From the NCBI GenBank assembly GCA_037127255.1, contig JBANSL010000013.1, forward strand, positions 65,537,688 through 65,601,687: a stretch of 64,000 bases of DNA. Reading direction: 5' to 3'. Positions 46,650-57,160 of this stretch are shown here, one piece after another. Within the stretch, counting starts at the first letter, position 1, and every line of letters begins with the position of its first letter. Under the pieces are notes generated by a model. The model saw only the letters and a program-made list of their open reading frames with translations, was not told the origin of the DNA and searched no databases. This stretch comes from Persicaria tinctoria. Lineage: Eukaryota > Streptophyta > Magnoliopsida > Caryophyllales > Polygonaceae. Made by a program: the position numbers and the translations under genes.

Positions 46650-47600
46650 TCAGTCAAGGTGGATGGTGCTTAGCTGCCGCCCGTCGTTCGTGGAATACAA
46701 CCACCGAAGCCACTTGAGCCTGTCGACGTTGTTGTCAAGTTGAACAAAGACCTCACGTCGCGTGTTGTCTCTGATGAGAGCTAAGCTGAAGCACCAAATG
46801 GGGTCACCTTCGGCGATAAGCCCCTCCGCAACCATCGACCGCACAACGTCCAACACTGCTTTCGTTGTGTCTTGGGGGGCATTCGACGACACCTCGTCCT
46901 TTTGAATAGCGTCAATGATCTCTCGCGTGCTGTCTTTGATGACCCCAACGCTGCGTTCGAACAATTTTGTCCCCTCCGACAAGCGAACGTTGCGCTTGGA
47001 GCTCCGCCGAGATGAGGTCGTCTCAGAACCATCCCCTCGCTTAGCTCTAGACGGCTGTGACGGCCCTGCGCCTGATGCTCCAGCATCGCGGGTAGGGGGT
47101 GAGTCCTCGTCGTCCACAATGCCCTGGACAAAGTCTTGCATGGAGGGCGTTGCGGCATCGGAGCGAGGGGTGTTGAACAGCTCGTCGAGCTCCTGCTCAA
47201 CACCCTCAAATTGTGACTCCTTGGGGTCACCCCTTGACTCGGTGTCATTGTCATCGTCCTCTTGCTCATTCTCCTGGTCCTTCTCTACCTTCTCGGCCAC
47301 CTGCGTAGCACGGATGACCGGGTCCATGGAGGGGGCGACGCAGAACTCGCCGGTGGCAATGGTGCTGCCAAACACTTGGTGGAACAGTTCGTCCAGTTCC
47401 GGAGGAATCCCCTTCTTCCGGAACCTGCTGAAGTTGCTATCCTCATGCGCAAATCAAGTCAGGAAGAGGTGACTACATACATTGCAGGATCTCTTGCATT
47501 GAGAGAAGGGGAAGGGAAGGCGAGCACATACATCAATTTTTTTCTCCCACCATTCGTCCGGTGCCCTTATGGTGCCATTGGCCTCATCCCATCCTAGGAC
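46650..47600 (-). pseudogene. PIF/Harbinger ORF1, Myb/SANT-like DNA-binding protein
   Basis: The main frame runs from 47375 to 46650 (241 aa) and ends in the conserved C-terminal block (FVQLDNNVDRLKWLRWLY). It contains acidic and Ser-rich linkers and a KRNVRLSEGTKLFE region. Upstream on the same strand GWDEANGTIRAPDEWWEKKI (about 47585-47525) and, after a gap, SNFSRFRKKGIPPELDELF form the C-terminal half of the Myb/SANT-like (Myb_DNA-bind_3) domain; the gap at about 47450-47525 contains a stop and could be a degenerate intron. Family role: binds element ends and brings the transposase to the nucleus and DNA. The 5' end of the gene was not found. Confidence 0.75.
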
Positions 47601-47969
47601 AGTCTCCCCTTTTTTCAACTTATGTTGTTACTTTAAAACTAAGTTACTTTATTTTTTTGGTTTGAAAGACATATTTGACATGTCTGTATTGATTTCTGTT
47701 AATGAGTAAGGACACTGTTTATAACGGTATTGAACATTTTAATTTGTAGCCTTAATGATGCATTCAATGTGTATCACGTGGTGATATGTTTATTTCTATT
47801 ATTTAGACCTTTAAATGAACATATAATTCATATTTTCGTTTCCGTTTCCTACAAAATTCGAATTGTCGTTTCCCCGTTTTCGTTTCCGTTTCCCTTCCAG
47901 TTTCCGTGTACTATAGGTCAATTCTACAACCATTCGGTTGATTCTTAGCCTCGTTGTCACCGAGAACTA
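47601..47969. other. Interval between Harbinger and copia fragments
   Basis: It contains a short run of cgtttccgtttccc-like repeats at about 47838-47905. Nothing coding. Confidence 0.35.
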
Positions 47970-49191
47970 GCCTATGGGAAAAGTTGATGTCAATAACACC
48001 TTCCTCAATGGCGATCTCTCTGAGACAGTCTACATGAGTCATCCACCTGGCTTCTCATCACCTCATCATCCGAACATGGTCTGTCGGCTTTGAAAAGCAC
48101 TTTATGGTCTCAAGCAAGCGCCTCGAGCTTGGTTTCATAAGCTTCAACATGCGTTATTTCAGCATGGCTTCACCTCTTGCAAATCTGACACCTCGCTATT
48201 TATCAAACAACATGGTGGTCAGGTTATCTATGTTCTTGTTTATGTCGATGATCTCATAATTGGGTCACATGCACCGTTTATCACCAAGTTTATTGCGTAT
48301 CTCACTTCTGTGTTCTCGCTCGAAGATCTTAGTGACTTACATTACTTCTTGGGTATTGAGGTTCTACGTTCCTCTGACCGCTTACTCCTGTCCCAGAAGA
48401 AATATATTTGTGACATACTTGATCGCAGTAAGATGTCTGAAGCAAAAGCCATTGCCTCCCCTGCTGAGCCAGGCTCTCGCTTAGACCACAAAGGCGACCC
48501 TCTATCAGATCCACATCTTTACCGGAGCATTGTTGGTGCCTTACAATACTGCACAATCACTCGTCCTGAGATCTCCTAATCTCCTATGTAGTCAACAGAG
48601 TCTGTCAATTTATGCATCAACCCACCAATCTGCATTGGTCTCCTGTCAAGCGCATTCTGCGCTACCTCAAGGGCACGTACTATTGACTATGGCCTTGTCA
48701 TTCGGCTTGCTCATGATAATCTTCTTATTACCTACAGTGATGCAGGTTGGGCTTCTGACCCTGACGACTGCAACTCTCAGCATGGTTTCTCTCTCTACTT
48801 CGATGGCAACCTAATCAGTTGGGCTTCTCGCAAACAAAAGGTTGTTGCTCGCTCCAGTACAGAAGCGAAGTATCATGTCATAGCCCTTGCTGTTGCCAAG
48901 CTCTTTTGGTTACATGAACTTCTTTAAGAGATGTTTGTCCATGTTTATCATCCTTCTATTATTTTATGTGACAACCTCAATGCCACTTTTCTGACTGTGA
49001 ACCCAGTTCTTCATCAACGATCTAAACGCATCAAGTTAAACTATCATTTTGTTCGTCAACAAGTTCAGAAAGGTGATCTCATTGTTCATCATATTCGCTC
49101 CCATGATCAGATTGCTGATGTCTTTACCAAAGTTGTCAGTACTGCTTGTTTTCAACAACTGCATTCCAAATTCTTGGTTCATCCATTATGA
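47970..49191 (+). pseudogene. Ty1/copia RT-RNase H fragment
   Basis: Starts inside RT (VDVNNTFLNGDL, LYGLKQAPRAWFHKL, catalytic [22 protein letters not shown]) and continues through RNase H (YSDAGWASDPDD, SWASRKQKVVARSSTEAKYH, RIKLNYHFVRQQVQKGDL) to the stop at 49189-49191. Stops near 48092 (VCRL/KALYG) and around 48578-48600 plus frameshifts break it. The sequence after 49191 (tgatattgccgaggctattg) may be the start of its 3' LTR, but no right border was found. It lacks everything upstream of RT. Confidence 0.8.
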
Positions 49192-49547
49192 TATTGCCGA
49201 GGCTATTGACGATATGATAGAATTTATCTTTTATCTCTTTAGGATTTGTATTTATCTAATTGAGATTGTTATTCTATATAACTATGGAATATCTATATAT
49301 TCTTAATATTGTGAATAAGAAAAGTATGATTTCCCTCAAAATCAATAGCTTTACAGTGTTCCATAACTGGATTACATGTGAAATCGATCCAAACTTCCTT
49401 ACTAACCGACAAATTGACAGAATCGGAGGTTATCATCTCCCCGATTTAGATGATACACTGAATCTTTGCAGCTTGTTCATCACCCGCTCCCGTTTGTTCA
49501 TCGTTCGAAGGGCCCTTCAACTTCAAGGGAAAGGGAGTGGGAATTCG
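49192..49547. other. Junction between two copia fragments
   Basis: AT-rich at first (possible LTR remnant), then a stretch of unrecognised coding-like composition (IGGYHLPDLDDTLNLC at about 49428) before the next copia begins. Confidence 0.3.
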
Positions 49548-51697
49548 TCACCTTTTGAGAATTCTACCCCTTTTGAGATGCTCTTTCACACTCCCCCATC
49601 CTACCATCACATTAAACCCTTTGGTTGCCTTTGCTATGCTTCCACACAAACAAAAGGAAGGGACAAATTTCAACCTAGAGCTTAAGCCTGTGTCTTTCTT
49701 GGGGTTCCTTTTGGAATGAAAGCCTACAAATTACTCAATCTCCAAACCAGAACAATTTTTTGCTCAAGAGATGTGGTTTTCTATGAAACTAATTTTCCTT
49801 TTCAGTCCATTTCTTCTCCTCCCACTACCGAATCCACACCCACTTTTCCTTGTCCTATTGATGATTTTACTGGTCCCCCATGTCCTGAGAACACACCTCC
49901 CTCTGGACGTTCTTTGTCCTCACATGTGCCTTCTCCTGTGGTCCCTCACATACCCCTTGTGGTCCCTCCCAACCCTGGTGCTCGTCGGTCTTCCAGAGTG
50001 CACAACCCACCCTCTTACTTGGATGATTTTGTCTGTGGTACCTCTTCCCCACCCACATTTGCTGTCATACCATCACCTCTGCTTGTCCCTCACCCAAAAT
50101 TGTTTGTGCCAGTACTTTTTCCAAGTTATCTCATCAATTTCTTGCAAATTTAATTGTTGCACATGAGCCTGTTCATTATAAAGATGCTGTCATTGAGCCA
50201 GCATGGGTGGAGGCTATGGATAAAGAGTTTGCAGCTTTAGAGTTGAACAGGACTTGAGATCTTGTTCCTCTTCCTTCTGGTAAGAAACCCATTGCCTGCA
50301 AATGGGTTTACAAGCTCAAATTAAGAGATGATGGCACAATTGAGAGACATAAAGCCCGTTTAGTGATTAAAGGGTGTATTCAGAAGGCCGACATTGATTT
50401 TACTGAAACATTCTCTCCAGTAGTCAAGATGACAACAATAAGGGCTTTGATCACAGTTGCTTTGAAAAGGGATTGGAAGATCTTTCAACTAGACGTCAAC
50501 AACGCTTTCTTACATGGAGATCTTCATGAGGATGTGTACATGAAGCCACCTCCTGGCCTCATTCTTCCTCATCCTCATCTAGTTTGCAAGCTCAACAAGT
50601 CCCTATATGGCCTGAAACAGGCATCACGCCAATGGTATGCTAAGTTGTCTGATAATCTAAGATCTCAGGGTTACTCTCACTCTCAAAATGATCATTCTTT
50701 GTTCTTCAAAAAATCTCAGACATCGGTTGTCTTTGTGGCAATTTATGTGGATGACATTCTCTTGACGGGTAATGACATTCCTGCAATGCTTGCTCTTAAA
50801 TCATTTCTAGATGATCAGTTCAAAATCAAAGATTTGGGAGAGCTCCATTATTTTCTGGGCATTGAGTTCATTCGAGTTCCTTAAGGAATCATTCTCAGCC
50901 AGAAAAAGTTCTTGTCTGAAATGTTTGCTGAGTATGGCTCCCACACTGCCTCACCCACCATTGCTCCTCTTGAGGTCAATTTGAAACTCCATGACTCTAA
51001 AAGCCCCCTATTACCTGATGCTACTGTCTATCGTAAGTTGGTTGGGAAACTGAATTTTCTAACCAACACGTGCCCAGACATTGCTTTCTCAGTTCAATTC
51101 TTAAGTCAATTTATGCAGACTCCTCGTGAAGATCACTGGAAAGCTGTTTGTCATACTCTCCGAAATTTGAAAGGGCGTCCTGATCTGGGTATTTTTCTTA
51201 ACAATTCATCTGATATGTCTTTGCAAGGTTACAGCGACTCCGACTGGGTAGCTTGCTCTCTCACCAGACGCTCTGTCAGTGGTTTTTTCATTTTATTTGG
51301 GGGTTGTCCCATCTCATGGAAGGCAAAGAAACAATCAATTGTGTCCCTCTCATCAGCTGAAGCCGAATATCGTTCTCCTCGTCATCTCACAGCTGAATTA
51401 GCTTGGCTATCTAGGTTATTATCCGAATTGGGGGTTTCTGATATTCTTCCAATTCCGGTCAAATGTGATAACCAGGCTGCAATTCACATTGGCATGAATC
51501 CAGTTTTCCACGAACGAACCAAGCACGTTGATCTGGATTGCCATTTTGTGCGTCATAAGCTCAGTGAAGGGCTCATCAGTTTGTCATACACTCCTACTGC
51601 CTCACAGCTCGCATACATCTTTACCAAAGCTTTATCCGGTCCTCGCCATCTCGAGCTACTTGGCAAGTTGAAGCTAGCATCCCCACCTTCAACTTGA
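49548..51697 (+). pseudogene. Ty1/copia integrase C-terminus to RNase H
   Basis: Blocks in order: integrase end (FEMLFHTPPSYHHIKPFGCL), Pro/Ser-rich linker with RRSSRVHNPPSYLDDFVC, RT ([94 protein letters not shown]), RNase H (YSDSDWVACSLTRRSVSG, SWKAKKQSIVSLSSAEAEY, KHVDLDCHFVRHKL). Stops at about 49683, 50256 (NRT/DLVPL, normally Trp) and 50881 break the frame. The 5' half is missing, the 3' half runs correctly into a PPT and LTR. Confidence 0.85.
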
Positions 51698-51704
51698 GGG
51701 GGGC

Positions 51705-52006
51705 TGTTGGGAGAAATCACACTCAGCTCGTCCGAGTTCTTCGACTTTGAAGATTGAAGAAGATGAAGCTCCAGACGACGTCGTTTTAGTTCTGTACATT
51801 TGGCAAATAAAGTCACTAACACGTGTGACTTAAGTGTATAAATATCCGCTTCTCTGTACACTTGAGATTCAGTTGAATACGTAACAAATTTTCCCGCTCT
51901 GTTTCTCCTTTCTTCCCCAAATCCATTTTCGTCCGCCATAACCATATTTCTCGAAGCTTTCGTTTCCAACATAAGCTGCCTACATTTTCTTCAATTTCTA
52001 GCAACA
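51705..52006 (+). repeat. 3' LTR of the second copia fragment (302 bp)
   Basis: It follows the polypurine tract TTGAGGGGGGC, starts TGTTGGGAG and ends CTAGCAACA. A TATA-like gtataaatatcc lies at about 51836. Its 5' partner is absent. Confidence 0.8.
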
Positions 52007-52302
52007 GTTTATATCTAATTACCTTATTTAATTATTTCTCATTTTCTTCAATTGGATTGATTGCACCCTGAATTCATCTAAAACTTTATGATTTGGAGCC
52101 TCATTTTTGAGAGTGCGAGAAATCAACTCGATCTGTTGAAGCTTTGGTCGGTAGTTTTGTTGAACAACTGTACGTTTGTGGAAGCATAGCTTCTTGTTTG
52201 TTAGTTGTCTTTGTGGCAGCAGTCCACGTGTCCAAGCATTATACATTATATAAGAACATAATAATCTCAAGGATATATGTTGGTTAGTACACTTTATCAT
52301 GT

Positions 52303-52530
52303 ATATATTAACCCATATTATCCCAAAACAATATGATTCTCAATTCACCTATTTTTCCGACGATTTTACCCGCCAAAATATCTTCTCCTTTAGTACTTTC
52401 TTCGTCTTTGCCAACTAAAATACCTTCTCCAAATTAACCGAAAACGTACAACAGGGTTCTCAATTTCGACAAATTTTGTTGAAAAAATAGTCGGGATTGA
52501 GAACCATGTTATTTTGGGTTAATATGAGCA
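52303..52530. repeat. Inverted-repeat MITE candidate, about 230 bp
   Basis: The left arm (tattaaccca, cccaaaacaatatg, attctcaatt) is mirrored by the complement of the right arm (attgagaaccatgtt, attttgggttaatatg). The ends were judged by eye and no TSD was found. Confidence 0.5.
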
Positions 52531-53136
52531 TTGTTCGTATATGGATTTGTTGAAACTAAAGTTTGTATTATTTTCGATGAAAAATTTTGAGTTATTTTTG
52601 CCTTTTTTATAAAAATAATACTACCTCCGATATACAAAGGATGTCGTTTGACTTTTTGACACGTATTTTACGGAGGTAAAAACTATATAAAATATCAAAT
52701 TATTTTAAATTATTTTTTTACAACTTAATATTTGTTGGTAAAAAGTATTAGATTATAAAAAAATAATAAAAAAAGTTAATATATTTTAGCTACTTAAAGT
52801 ACTAGTATATTTTGTTGTAGCCAATAGCCATAAAGAGGGCTCTGATGGCAACCAACCTATCAATTATGAATTTATGAGAGCAAGAAAGAAAATTCCAAGT
52901 TGTCATCCTAATTTATGTGAAGGCTCATCATAAATAGGTTGCCTGCTGCATATACAAAGTTGTTAACATCGCCTACATTACGGTAAAATACAAGGACCAT
53001 TCCCACTTGGTAGTTGCTGCACTCTTTCTTTCCAATCATACCTTGCATTTGATCATCTTCTACCTTTGGTTGTTACAGTACCATCTAATTTGTCTACTCC
53101 GCATCTTCCCATACGCATTCGATTCAACATATCAAC
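52531..53136. other. Upstream region of the purine permease gene
   Basis: It includes a short tacctccg/cggaggta inverted pair at about 52622-52676 (Stowaway-like ends). The promoter should lie in the last few hundred bases; cataaatagg at about 52930 is TATA-like but far from the start codon. Confidence 0.35.
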
Positions 53137-54340
53137 ATGGTAGAGCCTCAGATTCAGCTCAACCTCATGGGTGGTAAGTATTCATTACATAAATAAAATG
53201 ATCATCTCAATTTTTGGGGGTTTCAAACTAAGGCCGATATATACTTTGTTTCAATGTCATCACGAAGCCGGCTCCTGTGCCACAATCGCAGAGGATCGTC
53301 AAGCAATGGCAGCTGCGCGTAAACCCCTCAAATGGTGGGCCAAGATCTTGGCATACACCGTCCTAGTCCTTGCAGGGCAGTCTGCCGCCGTGCTCTTGGG
53401 AAGACTCTACTTCGAAAAAGGCGGGAAGAGCACATGGATGTCGACTTTGGTTCAAGTCGCAGGCTTCCCCGCCCTCCTCCCTTTCTACTTGGTCCTCCCA
53501 CCACCAAATCCAGCAACCCGAAGAGTGCAGGGGAAGCTCAAACTGTGTGGAGTATACACCTCGCTCGGCCTCCTAATCTCCCTCCCCTCGTGGCTGTACT
53601 CGATAGGACTCCACTATCTCCCGGTGTCCACCTACTCCCTCATCTGCGCCTCGCAACTCGCTTTCAACGTCCTCTTCGCCTTCCTCCTCAAGACGCAGAA
53701 GTTCACTCCTTACATAGTCAACTCGGTCGTCATCCTCATCATCTCATCGGCCCTCCTAGTCTTCCAAAATGAGACCTCTACAACTAACGGCAATGCGGTT
53801 TCCAAGCCAAAGTATATTCTAGGGTTCTTGTGTACCGTGGGTGGATCGGCGCTCTTCGGTTTTATCCTTCCTCTGACGCAGCTCGCCTTCGAGAAGGTCA
53901 TAAAGAGGCTCGATTTGAGGGCAATACTCAACTTGTTAGTCTTCGAGGGCGCTGTATCCAGCTGTGTCATAGTGGTTGGGCTTTTCGCGAGTGGAGACTG
54001 TAGGACGCTCGAGGCAGAGATGGGGGAGTACAAGCTCGGGAGAGTGTCGTACGTCTTGACGTTGGCTTGGATTGCTCTGTCGTGGCAGATATTCTCCATC
54101 GGATCCGTGAAGTTGATCGCGGAGGTTTCGTCGCTCTTCGCTAATGTCATAAGCACTCTCGGATTGCCCATAGTTCCGGTGCTTGCGGTCTTCCTTTTCC
54201 ACGATAAGATGGATGGGATCAAGGCTGTGGCCATGGTGTTGGCCCTTTGGGGGTTCGTTTCGTATGCCTACCAGTGCTTTATTGACCATCAAAACACTAA
54301 ATCCAACCAAGGAAAAAGTACAGCAACAACAACTGTGTAA
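53137..54340 (+). CDS. Purine permease (PUP family, DMT superfamily)
   Basis: Exon 1 is 53137-53173 (MVEPQIQLNLMG, donor gtaagt) and exon 2 is 53292-54340, after acceptor cag; the intron is 118 bp and the frame joins cleanly to 362 codons with stop. The usual PUP layout is seen: a short cytosolic N-terminus, WWAKILAYTVLVLAGQSAAV as TM1, the family motif GRLYFEKGGKSTWMSTLVQ, GFPALLPFYLVL, then further hydrophobic segments to LALWGFVSYAYQCF, in total about ten, and a polar tail. 361 aa is typical. PUPs move purines, cytokinins and related bases with protons across the plasma membrane or tonoplast; the substrate cannot be read from sequence. A start inside the intron (53171) is possible by ORF but loses the short conserved first exon. 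Confidence 0.93.
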
Positions 54341-54617
54341 TTTCCCAATTTTTTAATACCAGCTTTTGTTGTTTGATTATCTGATAGATTTCAGTGTGTC
54401 AGTGCTGTTTTATCGAATCAAGGCCTGTTAAGCTGATTGGTTGGGATCATCACTTGCGTATATCTAGCTAATCTATCAAATCTGCATTCTACAAGAGTAC
54501 CCTCATTTGCTTTGTAGTAGGGATTGGATCATCTAATACCGACACATTTATCGCAAGGTAAATATGGCTGCTGACCAATCTCGCATCGTTTGCTTTGTCG
54601 TTTCCTTTAGGACTTCA
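54341..54617 (+). other. 3' flank of the permease gene and left part of a split LINE
   Basis: The 3' UTR should end in this interval. The 12-mer AGTACCCTCATT at 54496-54507 recurs at 61256-61267 just after a poly-A run, so 54508-54617 may be the 5' end of a truncated LINE. Confidence 0.45.
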
Positions 54618-56819
54618 CTAGTTAAGTACCCGTGGAGTGCACGGGCCATACTTTCGAAATATATTACATATAATATCATTAATTATTTACGATATAATAA
54701 TATAAATATTATGTACCAGTTAAAAAGTGAGCATTTTCTAATATATTGAATGATAACGAAAATCAAATGCTAAATAATAAGAAAATTAAAGCATTACAAC
54801 CATTAATATAATACCAAAAAATATAACGACTTTAATCACAATGCATGAATAAGAGAATATATTGAAAAACTGAAATTGACAAAATGTTTGAAAACAATTG
54901 AAATAATTTAAAAAACAGTAAATATGATAAATATATAATAACAATGTTAATAATGTCTTGTAATTCGCGGTGAACATCTAATTCACCACCCGTGATTAGA
55001 AAATCATCACCTACGTAGGAGAAATGTGAGGAAAAACATAAGTGGTGGAAAACAATGTAAGATAAAGGAATAAATACATTGATGTTCCAAAAAAATGTGT
55101 GTGGTTTGGGAAGTTGTACCTTTTGTTTTATTACGATTGCATAATTGCATTGCAAATGATTCACATAATAAGGATAATTACAATACTTGGGGGATATGAA
55201 TGCATGACATAGATTAAAATTAAATTAAATCCTTCAACATTTATACTGATCTAATTCATTTTAAAATGCAAAAATGCATATTTCATTTAGTATTGAATAA
55301 TTAATATATAGATAAGAGATTGCAATGTAGAATCGAATATTCAGATTGATATGTCGCTAGTTTGATTTTGTAATTAAGTAATTAATTAGATTTGTTTAGT
55401 TAATTGGATAAGGCAGAATCCAATTACGTGCTTGCACTAAGATATGGTAGTTAATTAATACCTAAGGTAATTAATTACTTAATTGGATTTTCTAATTAGT
55501 TAATGAATTAATTAGATCTCGCTAGATTAATTGGATTTGGATTTGTGTATATCTCAATTTGTTAAGAGTTGTTATCCTTAATATTGCAATCAGTGGATTT
55601 GTTACTAATTGTTATCTTTAATAACTAATATTCTAATTAGATTTGTGAAATAAATTAATTAATTAATTACTAAACTAAAAATTCCTACATTAAAGGAGAA
55701 GTCGCTAAAAGCTTTAATTTAACAAACAATTAATACAAATCGATTAAAAATTAACAAAAAATTAAAGTAAATAAAGTAATCTTCAAAATAAAAACAAACC
55801 TACGCTGGATGAGGGATTTTAGGGGATCAAAATCATCAATCATAAAAACCAAGATCTCAACTAAATTAGATAAGTTTTAATTTACCAAACAATTAAAACA
55901 AATCGATTAAAAATATTAAAATAAATCGATAAAAAAAGGCTACATTAAAGAAGAAGTTGCCACATGTCGTAAGCGACTTCTCTTTTAGTATTATAATATA
56001 GAATATAGATATAGATTTACATCAAGTTGACTTTTAAAGAATTGGTTAGGATCTCAACTAAATTAGATAAGCTTTAATTTAACAAACAAATTAAAGCTAC
56101 GCGGGTTTAATCTTCAACTCGAAATTAAAATAAACAAATAAACAATTTAATCTTAAAAAAAAAGTTACACCAGATTTATTGCTACGCCAGCTTCATATAT
56201 ACAAAATCTTAACTAAATTAGAAAATCTTTAAAATTGAAGAAGGCCGGAGGATCCAAATCATCAACTAATGTAGATAATTTTCCTTTTTAATTTGTTTTA
56301 ATTAATTGTTTGGTAAATTAACACTTATCTAATCGATTAAAAATATTAAAATAAATAAATTAGATAATTTTCCTTTTTAATTTGTTTTAATTAATTGTTT
56401 GTTAAATTAACACTTATCTAATCGATTAAAAATATTAAAATAAATAGATTAGATAATTTTTCTTTTTAATTTGTTTTAATTCCTTTTTAATTTGTTTTAA
56501 TTAATTTTTTGTCAAATTAACACTTATCTAATCGATTAAAAATATTAAAATAAATAGATTAGATAATTTTTCTTTTTAATTTGTTTTAATTAATTGTTTG
56601 TTAAATTAACACTTATCTAATCGATTAAAAATATTGAAATAATAGATTAGATAATTTTCCTTTTTAATTTGTTTTAATTAATTGTTTGTTAAATTAACAC
56701 TTATCTAATCCATTAAAAATATTAAAATAAATAGATTAATAAAAAGGAAAAAAGAAAAATGGGCTACATTAAAGGAGAAGCCGTCACATGTCGTAGGCGA
56801 CTTCTCCTTTAGTATTATA
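54618..56819. repeat. AT-rich block of Helitron-like repeats
   Basis: The left edge actagttaagtacccgtgga followed by gtgcacggg resembles the hairpin starts at 16784 and 56820. Two copies of a terminal hairpin (gccacatgtcgtaagcgact at about 55961 and cacatgtcgtaggcgacttc at about 56785, each running into tttagtattata) mark likely 3' ends. The last pairs aaaggagaag with cttctccttt around a short loop. No Rep/helicase ORF; only AT-rich filler between. Confidence 0.45.
56268..56740. repeat. Tandem repeat, 89-bp unit, five copies
   Basis: The word atcgattaaaaatatt recurs with spacing 89, 110, 89 and 89 bp (at about 56333, 56422, 56532, 56621 and, with one change, 56710). The 110-bp spacing is explained by a 21-bp internal duplication of cctttttaatttgtttta. 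Confidence 0.8.
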
Positions 56820-57160
56820 ACTAGCACAGTACCCGTGCGTGACGCACGGGATTTGTAAAATATATTATGTTGTTCTAAAAGATATTATCATAATTTATCT
56901 ACATTATATATATAATAATAATATTATGATAATATGAAAATGATATAGAAAAATAATATTAAATCCAAACATCAAAATGATAAATATACTAAACTGGTCT
57001 TGCTCACTCGATTCACATCTTCGATCAATAATTAAAAGTCTGCAATATAGATCACGATAACTTCATTAATCCACAATGTTGGAGAATTCATAGCGTCGTT
57101 GCACATTTTTCGTTTTGGAGGAATTGTCGGGTTTAAGAAACCTGTAAAATAAATATAGTT
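56820..57160. repeat. Helitron-like terminal repeat, copy B (related to 16784-17160)
   Basis: Starts actagcacagtacccgtgcg then tgacgcacggg, a near-perfect hairpin, and continues through atgataaatatactaaactg, ctcactcgattcacat and gcgtcgttgcaca in the same order as copy A. It begins exactly where the preceding hairpin-bearing end stops. Confidence 0.55.

Noticed and set aside
53171..53291. Longer N-terminus for the purine permease starting in the intron
   Set aside because: A clean 37-bp first exon with gtaagt donor and cag acceptor gives the family-like short N-terminus; the longer frame is intron read-through.
56268..56740. CRISPR-like array
   Set aside because: The 89-bp units are contiguous without unique spacers, and the genome is a plant's.
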